Assembly (NCBI RefSeq): GCF_039555335.1
Contig: NC_092629.1
Coordinates: 1,135,001 to 1,199,000 of the forward strand
Origin: Amphiura filiformis
Lineage: Eukaryota > Echinodermata > Ophiuroidea > Amphilepidida > Amphiuridae
Direction of reading: 5' to 3'
Length of the DNA: 64,000 bases
Each line of letters starts with the position of its first letter. Position 1 is the first letter of the stretch. Shown here piece by piece: positions 54,462 to 64,000 of the stretch. A model generated the notes under the pieces. That model ran no database searches. It had not been told where the DNA came from and saw only the letters and a program-made list of their open reading frames with translations. Position numbers and translations under genes: made by a program.

Positions 54462-56330
54462 TTATATTAAATCAGCCAGTTTATTCTCATTAATTACATA
54501 TACAAAGACACATAATGATACATGAATAAAATAAATATAGCAACAATAAAATACATAGAAAGTAATACAAACTGGGAGTGAAAAATCTAGGACACGGAGA
54601 TACCCGACCAGCGAGTCTCCGGCAAGATAAAATATTAAAAAAAAAAAAAATTGGAACAATATAAACTAAAAGATGTGCACAGGACGATTTTCATAAGATT
54701 ATTCCGAACGTTCTTAAAAGTTTGAGTTGTACCAGAGAGATGTATAAGTGACTTAAGAGTAGATGTATTTTCAGGAGATAGGTAACCTCTACTACCAATT
54801 TCAAAAGCATGAATATTGACTTTGAGCCCTTTTTCGGTAAGATCATTAACAAGACTTGCATATTTGTAGAGTTTCCTCTGATGGGCATCAACAATGTTTG
54901 TTTCGAAGGGTATGGTTAACTCAATAATACAAATCTTGCTTAGATGAAGCCAATGAATGACAAGATCAGGGCGCTGGGAGGTAGGAAGAACATCAGGTGG
55001 AACTGTTGTGACTGTTTCTCCTTTTTTACCTCCGAGATCAGCATAAACATGATAGTCATTAGTATTGTCAGAGTTCTAAAAAAGAGACACCAAATAGTTC
55101 AAAACCGAATCATGGCGCCATGTGTACCTTCCTTGATCAAGTTTTGTTTTGCAAAAGTTCAACACATGATGGAGAGTTTGGCTGTTTTGACACAAAGGGC
55201 ATTTGACATTATTAGCTGATCTTAGGCGCCATCTCCCCAAATTGGTCAATGTAGGGAGGGAATCTGTGGCTGCGTTGAGCGCAAATTGTAAGACACCACG
55301 TGGAAGCGCATACATTATATGTTTCCAAGTAAAACAATTCTGTTCTAAGTGAATAAGCTGGATAAACCGGCCTTGAACCAGCAATTCTTTAACTTTAGCA
55401 TTCCACAGGTTACGGATTTCATCAGTGACAAACTCTTTGATCTTACCAACAATACCTTTTTTTGTGGGCACTGGATTGTTACGGGTCGGATTATTTTCCA
55501 GAGCTTCATTGTACAAGTTCTGACTATAATGAATTATGGAAAATTTACGAGAAAATGATTCTTCTCTAGCCAGCTTTGATACCAACGCATCCTGAACTCT
55601 TGAGTCGAAGCTTCTTTTAAGATGCACAAACTTAGAAGCATGACATTCTTTATACAGCTGGGAAATGCTGCGAATTTCGAGCGAATCAGAAGAGTAAAGA
55701 CCAGCCAAGGTACCCGGTCTAGGGATCTGCAGCCATTTTTGACAAATGAGTTGCAGAGGGCATTTAGTTTAGGAAGGTCAGACCCGTTGAGTTGATGGAC
55801 CGTAAGGTGGTATCTAAGCGATGGTAGAAGGTACCTTATATAAATGGCAAATTTAAACTCTTTTTTGATCAATGTACTATCAATATTCTCCAGCCTTTGT
55901 TTGAGAATGTTGTGCGTTTCAGAGAACACTTCAGCTGGTTTCCCCAGCTTAGTTACAAGAGCACCAATATACTTATGGTTGGTATCATGAAGAGTTTCAA
56001 TTTCCGCATCACCAACTTTGAACATGATTGGTTGAAAACTACCATTAACAATTGAAAGAGATTTACACTTAGATGGCTTAAGGGTTAGACCCAGTTTTGT
56101 TATAATATCATCGATGTTCCGAAGGATCCTCTGATGGGTATCTCTCCTTCGAGTGGCAAGATTGAAATCGTCAGCAAAAGGATTAACAATATGGCGAACA
56201 TTTGAGGCCTTATTAAGTAAATAACCATGCCTCTCTTCCGATTTAATGTAGTCAATGATTGGGTTGAAGGCAAGGAGAAATATAAGAGGAGATAATGGAT
56301 CTCCTTGAAATACACCCCGTTTGAATTGGA
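54462..56330 (-). mobile_element. LINE of the R2/NeSL-type group (restriction-like endonuclease), 5'-truncated
   Basis: The element holds RT, a CCHC finger and a C-terminal restriction-like endonuclease in this order, the layout of RLE-bearing LINEs, not AP-endonuclease LINEs. Its 5' side is cut at 56330, where half of an M1 MITE begins. The 3' UTR includes a small hairpin, CCGGAGAC...GTATCTCC, near 54590-54615. It lies in an intron of the EGF/discoidin gene in sense orientation. Confidence 0.8.
54680..56330 (-). pseudogene. RT, CCHC zinc finger and restriction-like endonuclease
   Basis: RT: RGVFQGDPLSPLIFLLAFNP and catalytic PFADDFNLAT, GLTLKPSKCKSLSI. A frame break at the T5 run 55736-55740 is followed by LQIPRPGTLAGLYSS and LVSKLAREESFSRKF. 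The zinc finger is CPLCQNSQTLHHVLNFC with RYTWRHDSVLNYL. After an in-frame TAG at 55076, the endonuclease shows VYADLG, TVPPDVLPTSQRPDLVI and IIELTIPFE with NIVDAHQRKLYKY. The PD and E-x-T pattern corresponds to the PD-(D/E)xK nuclease core. The N-terminal RT motifs are missing. Confidence 0.85.
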
Positions 56331-56515
56331 ACAGAGGACTGTTAAATATACACAAAATATCAAATTTTAATAATTTGCCATAAAATTTGTATCGCATAGT
56401 GAATTTCAAAAAATATCCCTCATATTGAGATATTGAGATACTCATACTCATGTCTGATGTGCTCTCAGGTCCCCACAAAAGTGTACAAACGTTGTTATCC
56501 GATCCCTTAACAGTC
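56331..56515 (+). mobile_element. Right half of TTAA-type MITE (family M1)
   Basis: AGGACTGTTAAATATAC, TTTTAATAATTTGCCATAAA, ATGTCTGATGTGCTCTCAGG and GATCCCTTAA match the complete copy at 63197-63765. The left half is absent; it abuts the 5'-truncated end of the LINE. Confidence 0.8.
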
Positions 56516-56675
56516 CTCGAGGTAAACTTTAAAACTTTAAATACTGTGCAAAGGTGAGTGACCGAGCCCTTAAAAATCATAACAGAAAATTTCGATTAGA
56601 AGGCACCATTTCAAAAGGTAGGTTGACATGTGTATAGGTGACCATGAATTTGAAATAAATAGAACGGCGACTAAC

Positions 56676-56801
56676 CTGTGCATGTGGTTCCATTCCAACT
56701 GTAACCGGCAATTATACATGAACATGTGAAGGAACCAACGGTATTGGTGCAAGTTGCATTAGCGTCACAGGTATCAGTACTCAAAGTACATTCATTAATA
56801 T
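56676..56801 (-). CDS. cbEGF exon, most 3' of the array
   Basis: A 126-base symmetric phase-1 exon encodes [25 protein letters not shown], then IIAGYSWNGTTC. It is the most diverged EGF of the array, with one extra residue between the fourth and fifth Cys blocks. The Asn hydroxylation pattern C-x-N-x4-F-x-C-x-C is kept. Next in the transcript would be the discoidin exon at 53164, across an intron holding the RLE LINE. Confidence 0.9.
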
Positions 56802-57313
56802 CTGTAAAGAATATGTATGAAACAAGTCATATGTATGCTATTATTTGCTATATAATAAGTTATAATGTATTCCAATTAATCCCTGTTGATTTAGCAGATT
56901 AAAAATTTTTGTTGGCTTTGTAATTGGTAATTTTTAGCTATATCGATCTTCACCTACTTTTCCCCCACGTCAAGTTGCCAAGTTGGTGTATCTTGCTCTT
57001 TTTCTTTTTTATATTATGTATAAGGTAAAACCCAGATTTGGAGTATGATCAAAATACAAGTTTACTTTATAATGCTGAAACATAATATAATTAAAACTCA
57101 ATAAACTCTTGAATAAACTTCAATTGGCTTTCCTTGGCAACATAATGTATCATTTTGATTGATCAAATCAAAACTATTGGTATTTTAAACTTAAATCAAC
57201 CATACTAGAAAATTTCGACAGGAATGCACCATTTCCAAAAAGGAGTTTGACTCGAATAAAGGTAACAATAACTTGAAATGAATATATGGTGATATGACAC
57301 AAAATAGACTAAC

Positions 57314-57556
57314 CTGCGCATGTTAGTCCATCCCCACTGTAACCATCATTACATGCACATGTGAAGGAACCAACGGTATTGGTGCAAGAAGCACTTGCGT
57401 CACAGTTATCAGTACTCAAAGTACATTCATCAACATCGCATGTTAGTCCATCTCCACTGTAACCATCATTACATGCACATGTGAATGAACCAATGGTATT
57501 GGTGCAAGTAGCATTTGCGTCACAGTTACCAGGACTTAAAGCACATTCATCAACAT
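57314..57556 (-). CDS. Fused double cbEGF exon (intron lost)
   Basis: A single 243-base exon encodes two EGF domains: [12 protein letters not shown]...GYSGDGLTC directly joined to [12 protein letters not shown]...GYSGDGLTC. In the neighbouring copies an intron of about 350 bases lies exactly at this junction. Here it is missing, together with one codon. Both domains have the calcium-binding DVDEC start and the C-x-N-x4-F-x-C-x-C site. Confidence 0.92.
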
Positions 57557-57908
57557 CTGTACACAAAATGTATGAAATAAGTCATAAATTAATAGATAAA
57601 ACACAGATTCAAAGTGTAATTAAAAGAAAAGTAAACCTGATACTTGTACTCTGCAACATGATACAATTAAAACTCAATAACGCTTGAATATATTTAAACT
57701 GGCTTTCCTCGTCAACATAATTTATCAAGTTTGATCGAACACATCACAAATATTAGTACTAAAATGAATTTATTTTGAAAAGTTAGGGCAACCGTAGTGA
57801 CATATTTCGATAGAAATGCATTATTTCTAAAAAGAGTTGTTAGACTCGTTTATAAGTGACAATTAGTTGAAATGAATAGATTGCTGATATGACACAAAAT
57901 AGACTAAC

Positions 57909-58031
57909 CTTCGCATGTTAGTCCATCTCCACTGTAACCATCATTACATGCACATGCGAAGGAGCCAATGGTATTGGTGCAAGTAGCATTTGCGTCACAG
58001 TCACCAGGACTTAAAGCACATTCATCAACAT
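57909..58031 (-). CDS. cbEGF exon
   Basis: A 123-base exon, phase 1 to phase 1, acceptor TTGTACCAG and donor GAAG|GTTAG. It encodes [20 protein letters not shown] and [19 protein letters not shown]. All six Cys of an EGF domain are present. Confidence 0.93.
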
Positions 58032-58376
58032 CTGGTACAAAAAATGTATGAAATAAATCATAAATTAATAGGTAAAGCACACAGATTTCAAAGTGTAATC
58101 AAAAGAAAAGTAAGCCTGATACTTGTACTCTGCAAAATGATGTAATTAAAACTCAATAACGTTTAAAGCAATTTACAATGGCTATGCTTGCCAACATAGT
58201 GTATTATGTTTGACTGAACACTTCACGAATATTGGTACAGAAATTAATTTGTTTTGAAAACTTAAAATTGAAAATTAACGTCAAGAATGCACCATTCCAA
58301 AAAGTAGTTTGACTCGCATAAAGGTGACAATAATTTGAAATGAATAGAATGGTGATATGACACAAAATAGACTAAC

Positions 58377-58499
58377 CTTGGCATGTTAGTCCATCTCCAC
58401 TGTAACCATTATTACATGCACATGTGAAGGAACCAATGGTATTGGTGCAAGTAGCATTTGGGTCACAGTTACCAGGACTTAAAGCACATTCATCAACAT
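58377..58499 (-). CDS. cbEGF exon
   Basis: 123 bases, phase 1-1. It encodes [20 protein letters not shown] and [18 protein letters not shown]. The third region reads DPNA instead of DANA. All six Cys and the calcium-binding residues are kept. Confidence 0.93.
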
Positions 58500-58853
58500 C
58501 TGTACAAAAAATTTATGAAATAAATCATAAATTAATAGATAAAACAAAGATTCCAAGGTGTAATCAAAAGAAAAGTAAACTTGATACTTGTACTATACAA
58601 CATAATACAAGTAAAACTCAATAACGTTTGAAGAAATTTGTATGGCTTTGCTTGCCGACATAATGTATCATGTTTAACTGATCATTCCACAAATATTGGT
58701 ACTGAAATGAATTTGTTTTGAAAACGTAAAGTAATCATAGTTGAACACTAACGTCAGGAATGCACCATTTCCAAAAAGTAGTTTGACTCGGTTAAAGTGA
58801 CAATAATTTTAAATGAAATGGTGAAATGGTGATATGACACAAAATAGGCTAAC

Positions 58854-58973
58854 CTGCGCATGTTAGTCCATCTCCACTGTAACCATCATTACATGCACAT
58901 GTGAAGGAGCCAATGGTATTGGTGCAAGTAGCATTTGCGTCACAGTTATTACTCAAAGTACATTCATCAACAT
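58854..58973 (-). CDS. cbEGF exon, one codon shorter
   Basis: 120 bases, phase 1-1. The first loop is shortened by one residue ([17 protein letters not shown]). The rest equals the neighbouring copies. All six Cys are present. Confidence 0.92.
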
Positions 58974-59331
58974 CTGTGCAAAAATGTATGAAATAAGTCA
59001 TAAATTAGTTGATAAAACACAGATTTCAAGGTGTAACCTAAAGAAAGGTAAACATGACACTTGTACTCTGCAAAATGATGCAATTAAAACTCAATAACGT
59101 TTGAAGTAATTTAAAATGGCTTTGCTTGCCAACATAATGTATTATGTTTGGCTGATGACTTAACAAATATTGGTAATGAAATTAATTTGTTTTGAAAACT
59201 TAAAGAAATCACATAGTTGAATATTAACGACAGGAATGCAACATTTCCATTCCAAAAAGTAGTTTGACTGGCATCAAGTTGACAAAAATGTGAAATGAAT
59301 AGAATGGTGATATGACACAAAATACACTAAC

Positions 59332-59454
59332 CTTCGCATGTTAGTCCATCTCCAATATAACCGGCATTACATACACATGTGAAGGAACCATAGGTATTGG
59401 TGCAAGCAGCATTTGCGTTACAGTTGTCAGTACTCAAAGTACATTCATCAATAT
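59332..59454 (-). CDS. cbEGF exon
   Basis: 123 bases, phase 1-1. It encodes [20 protein letters not shown], then YGSFTCVCNAGYIGDGLTCE. It differs more from its neighbours (DIDEC, AGYIG), suggesting an older unit. All six Cys are present. Confidence 0.92.
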
Positions 59455-59798
59455 CTGTACAAAAAAATTATGCATAAGTCATAAATTAATAGGTAAAACG
59501 CAGTTTTCAAAATGTAATGAAAAGAAAAGTAAACCGGATACTTGTACTATGCAACATAATACAATATTAAAACACAATAACGTTTGAAGCAATTTGTATG
59601 GCTTTGCTTGCCGACATAATGTATCATGTTTAACTGATCACTTCACAAATATTGGTACTGAAATGGATTTGTTTTGAAAACGTAAAGTAATCATAGTTAA
59701 AAATCAGGAATGCACCATTTCCAAAAGGTAGTTTGACTGGCATCAAGGTGACAATTATTTGAAATGAATAGAATGATGATATGACACAAAATAGACTA

Positions 59799-59954
<156 letters not shown>

Positions 59955-60010
59955 TTATTGGGTAAAACACACATTTCAAGGTGTAATCAAAAGAAAAGTA
60001 AACCTGATAC

Positions 60011-61739
60011 TAGTGATGTATCGTTCGAGCCCAGACTCGACTTTTTGTTGGACTCGGACTTGGCTCGGACTCGGACATGAAAAGACTCGACTCGGCTCGG
60101 ACTCGGACACAAAAGGACTCGGACTCGAAGCCGAGTCCGGTCCGAGTCCAGTCCAATTAAATCCATGTAAAATATGAAATGATAATTCTAAAAATGGTAA
60201 AATAGATCTCAAATGTGTTGACTTTACTTATATATTTGAACATTTTCCAAATTAATTGGGCTGTCAAATCTGTGATCTGTCATATATCCTACATATCCAC
60301 CAAATTATTTAGATTTATCTGTCACTTAGCAGAATTATAATTATTATTGTTATCATTAATTTATTAATGAAATAATTGATAATTAATTAATTGCATGATT
60401 TAATTAAATATTTGGACTATAAAAAATATCTAAGAGTTCTTTCATGGAACTTTCCAATCCATTAAAACTTAAGAGAGAAACATGCACACTGAACCCTACA
60501 TCTCAGCTCCCACTCAGTAAACTGGTAGGTACTTATCCATGACGGTTCTATGGCGTCTGTAGTTTGTGTGTGCTCACTACTCACAGCACATTTGTGTGGG
60601 ACAATTTTGAAAAGATGTTTAGAATTTTAATTAAAAAGGTGAATTTCTGTTATTATTATTATGATGATGATAAAGATGATGACGAAGATGATGCAGAGAT
60701 GCCAACATTAACATCCAGAAAATAGGGAGGATTCAAACAAAAAATAGGTTTACAAAATTACATGCAACTTCAAGCCTGGCACAAAATTTTCCAGAAATAG
60801 GGAGGTTGCCAAAGTTGGGTGTCAAAATGGGGAGCCTCCCTCTAAAATAGGGAGGGTTGGCATCTCTGATAATGATGATCATGTTATTTTTCTGTAATGT
60901 ATTTGAATACATTGCAATTCATTTACACGTAAGCTTCACACAGCCTAGTGACACTTCTCTAGCCCTGACTTTACATGTAGTGTGCCACACACACACACAA
61001 ATACCCACACATAACTACTGTCTGATACAGGTGGTCTGATACATGTAGTTTTTACCTTCAGCAGGAGTTACATGTTCCTGCTCATGGGTATGGGTCTTTG
61101 AAGTATTGTGTGTACCTGGGTTGAGTCTTTGAAATGTCAACTGTGTGGGATGGGTTTGGTAGGGTAGGTGTGTATAGGGAGAGCGGTGTGTGGTGTGGTA
61201 TAGTGAGTGACCTTTGACCAATGACCTTCTTTTTCTGTAATTTTATCATCAAAATGCCATAAAATTATGCGGAAATTTTGAAATTGTCTTTTTTTTCAGC
61301 AAATTTATATTGTAAATTTTCAAATTAGAAACAAAATATAAAATTTTGCTCCATTTTTTGGAAATATTCACCCATTTTTTCAAAATGTTATACCAAATGA
61401 CCCCTTCTTTCAAAATGTTATACCAGTTACCCCTTTTCATTTTGTTATACCCAATGACCCATTTGTATACAAAATCCTACTAAGCAATGCCAGTATGCAG
61501 ATACATGTCACATTCAAGTTGAATGACCTCCCCCGGGCATGGAAACTGACCGAGTCCGGGGTCGAGCCGGACTCGAGTCCGGACTCGGGTCTTATTTTTG
61601 ATGGACTCGGACTTGACTCGGACACGGCACCCCCGGACTTGGACTCGAGTCCGGACTCGGACACAAAAGGACTCGGACTTGGTCTCGGACTCAGATACAA
61701 ATGGACTCGGCTCAGCTCGGACTCGGACAAGCTGGACTC
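60011..61739 (+). mobile_element. Inserted element with GGACTCGGACT-rich ends
   Basis: The normal EGF intron, as seen in sister copies, breaks at GATACT (60011) and resumes at ACTCTGCAACATGATGC (61735). The first about 135 bases and last about 190 bases of the insert are built of GACTCGGACTCGGAC-like words in the same orientation. The middle is AT-rich, with AGGGAGG..AAAATAGGG repeats and a (CA)n run at 60987-61003. The Ser/Glu-rich open frames are translations of the simple repeat. Class unknown. Confidence 0.75.
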
Positions 61740-61995
61740 TGCAACATGATGCAATTAAAACTCAATAACGTTTGAAACAATTTAAAATGGCTTTGCTTGC
61801 CAACATAATGTATTATGTTTGGCCGATGACTTTACAAATATTTGTAATGAAATTAATTTGTTTTGAAAACTTAAAGTAATCATATAGTTGAAAATTAACG
61901 ACGGGAATGAACAATTTCCAAAAAGTAGTTTGACTCGCATCAAGGTGGCAATAATTTGAAATGAAGAGAATGGTGATATGACACAAAATAGACTA

Positions 61996-62145
<150 letters not shown>

Positions 62146-62467
62146 TCATGAATTAATAGATAAAACACAGATTCAAAGTGTAATCAAAAGAAAAGTAAAC
62201 CTGATACTTGTACTCTGCAACATAATGCAATGAAACTCAATAACGCTTGAATATATTTAAACTGGCTTTCCTTGTCAACATAATCAAGTTTGATCGAACA
62301 CATCACAAATATTAGTACTAAAATGAATTTATTTTGAAAAGTTAGGGCAACCGTAGTGGCATATTTCGATAGAAATGCATTATTTCTAAAAAGAGTTGTT
62401 AGACTCGTTTATAAGTGACAATTAGTTGAAATGAATAGATTGCTGATATGACACAAAATAGTCTAAC

Positions 62468-62590
62468 CTTCGCATGTTAGTCCATCTACACTGTAACCAT
62501 CATTACATGCACATGTGAAGGAGCCAATGGTATTGGTGCAAGTAGCATTTGCGTCACAGTCACCAGGACTTAAAGCACATTCATCAACAT
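62468..62590 (-). CDS. cbEGF exon
   Basis: 123 bases, phase 1-1. Same as its neighbours except for GYSVDGLTC, a Gly-to-Val change in the last loop. All six Cys are present. Confidence 0.93.
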
Positions 62591-62945
62591 CTGTACACAT
62601 AATAATTATATGAAATAAGTAATAAATTAATAGGTAAAATACGCAGATTTGAAAGCGTAATCAAAGGAAAAGTAAACATAATGCTTGTACTCTGCAACAT
62701 GATGCAATTAAAACTCAATGTTTGAAGCAATTTAAATTAGCTTTGCTTGCCAACATAATGTATTATGTTTGACTGATGACTTCAAAAATATTTGTACTGA
62801 AATGAATTTGTTTTGAAAACTTAAAGTAATTATAGTTAAAAATTAACGTTAAGAATGCACCATTCCCAAAAAGTAGTTTGACTGGCATAAAGGTGGCAAT
62901 AATTTGAGATGAATAGAATGGTGATATGACACAAAATAGACTAAC

Positions 62946-63068
62946 CTTCGCATGTTAGTCCATCTCCACTGTAACCATCATTACATGCACATGTGAAGGA
63001 GCCAATGGTATTGGTGCAAGTAGCATTTGCGTCACAGTTACCAGGACTTAAAGCACATTCGTCAACAT
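62946..63068 (-). CDS. cbEGF exon, most 5' in window
   Basis: 123 bases, phase 1-1. It encodes [20 protein letters not shown], then [20 protein letters not shown]. The acceptor side is at 63069. The gene must continue beyond the right edge, since no signal peptide or start exon is present. Confidence 0.93.
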
Positions 63069-63196
63069 CTGTACACATGACGTATGAAATAAGTCATAAA
63101 TTAATAGATAAAACACAGATTCAAAGTGTAATTAAAAGAAAAGTAAACCTGATACTTGTACTCTGCAACATGATACAATTAAAACTCAACAACGCT

Positions 63197-63765
63197 TTAA
63201 GGGGTGGGTATGAACGTTCGGACAGTATTTATTGTGGGACATTAGAGCACATCAGATATATCGAGTTGCATTCTGAATACGAAGAATGTCCTTCTGATAT
63301 CAAATAATTTTAATTTTTTGAAATTCGAATTGTAATACACATTTTATGGCAAATGATTAAAAATTGTTACTTTTGATATTTAACAGTACTCGAAGTAAAC
63401 TTTACAAATCTGATGATTTATACTTAAATGTATGTAGGTGGGATGAAAAGCCGACGATCAATTGAAAATTTTGACCTTTTGTATTGAAGATATCTTCAAT
63501 ATGAAAGGTCGAAATTTTCAATTGATTGTCGGCTTTTCCTCCCAGCTACAAAATTTACTTCGAGGACTGTTATATATCAGAAATGTCAAAAATATCAAAT
63601 TTTAATAATTTGTCATAAAATTTGTATTAAATCGTGAATTTCAAAAAATTAAAAATTTTTGAAATCAGAAAGACATTCCTCGTATTCATAATGCAATTCG
63701 ATATGTCTGATGTGCTCTCATGTCCTACAAAAAATACTGTCAAAACGCTCATTCCAGATCCTTAA
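63197..63765. mobile_element. Complete TTAA-type palindromic MITE (family M1)
   Basis: It is flanked by TTAA at 63197-63200 and 63762-63765. The ends GGGGTGGGTATGAACG..CGGACAGTATTTATTGTGGGAC and the complement of GTCCTACAAAAAATACTGTCA..ACGCTCATTCCAGATCC form long arms of more than 250 bases around a centre at about 63485. A TTAA target and palindromic form suggest a non-autonomous piggyBac- or Kolobok-type element. It lies in the EGF gene intron. Confidence 0.85.
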
Positions 63766-63883
63766 TACATTTAATTAAGGTTGGCTTTCCTTGTCAACAT
63801 AATGTATCAAGTTTGATTGATCATTTCACAAGTATGGTACTGAAATGAATTAATTTTCAAGTTAGGGCAACCATAGTGAAATA

Positions 63884-64000
63884 CGAGGGTTGGTCAATAA
63901 TATCCCGCAACCATTATTTATCTCCGCTCATGCATGACTAAGATGACTGTTACTTACGATCAATAAAGTTTGTACCTTTGTCTTTCAAGACGCACAACAA
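63884..64000 (+). mobile_element. Possible mariner-type terminus at the window edge
   Basis: CGAGGGTTGGTCAATAATAT preceded by TA resembles the terminal inverted repeat of many mariner elements (CGAGGGT.G..CAA.AA). The other end is outside the window, and no transposase is visible yet. Confidence 0.45.

Noticed and set aside
61437..61754. Ser/Glu-rich protein in the GACTCGG blocks
   Set aside because: Both strands give repetitive low-complexity peptides from a simple DNA repeat; no start context or splice support.

Overview
The window is animal nuclear DNA. It has spliced genes with phase-1 introns, EGF and discoidin exons, degenerate CCCTAA-type repeats, and many nested LINEs, a Penelope-like element, Tc1/hAT/TTAA-target DNA transposons and long foldback repeats. 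There are no prokaryotic features. The style of the repeats and domains suggests a marine invertebrate deuterostome (echinoderm or hemichordate). That is inference; no marker gene fixes the species.

Host genes. Two partial host genes are visible. (1) On the plus strand, four exons (902-1126, 5322-5372, 6143-6298, 7946-8220) join in constant phase 1. They encode the C-terminal half of a TIR domain, a 17-residue linker and a complete FAMeT-type (Methyltransf_FA) domain ending in a stop. The third intron appears to use a GC donor. (2) On the minus strand, 63068 down to 52994, ten symmetric phase-1 exons encode eleven calcium-binding EGF repeats. They are followed by one F5/8 type C (discoidin) exon in the same phase, so this is probably one secreted or extracellular-matrix-type gene. 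Its EGF exons lie in recent tandem exon-plus-intron duplications of about 470 bp. Both genes continue outside the window or beyond what I can see.

Mobile DNA fills most of the rest. 1-10 kb: solo-LTR-like repeats, a Tc1 element and its deletion derivative, a nested foldback, a telomere-like patch and an L1-type fragment. 10.2-17.8 kb: a nearly full-length CR1-like LINE (coiled-coil/SGNH-esterase ORF1; PHD, endonuclease and RT ORF2) inserted into a TTAA-target MITE and itself hit by another LINE. 18-26 kb: no genes; palindromes and a roughly 150-bp tandem repeat. 26.3-30.5 kb: LINE fragments, with an RTE-like LINE split by a 610-bp DNA transposon that has a 9-bp target duplication. 30.7-34.1 kb: a second LINE ORF1 behind two roughly 320-bp promoter-like monomers, split by an insertion. 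34.0-34.6 kb: two histone-type 3' stem-loop signals without a histone gene. 36.8-39.7 kb: a hAT-type element with an exact 8-bp target duplication; it carries a MITE and a Penelope-like RT/GIY-YIG fragment and interrupts a tRNA-like sequence. 39.9-46.3 kb: three consecutive plus-strand LINE copies. 46.7-54.1 kb: palindromic elements, including a 3-kb element with three nested inverted-repeat layers. 54.4-56.3 kb: a LINE with a restriction-like endonuclease, inside an intron of the EGF/discoidin gene.

Several LINE reading frames are broken only by one-base changes inside homopolymers, so some of these breaks may be assembly errors.
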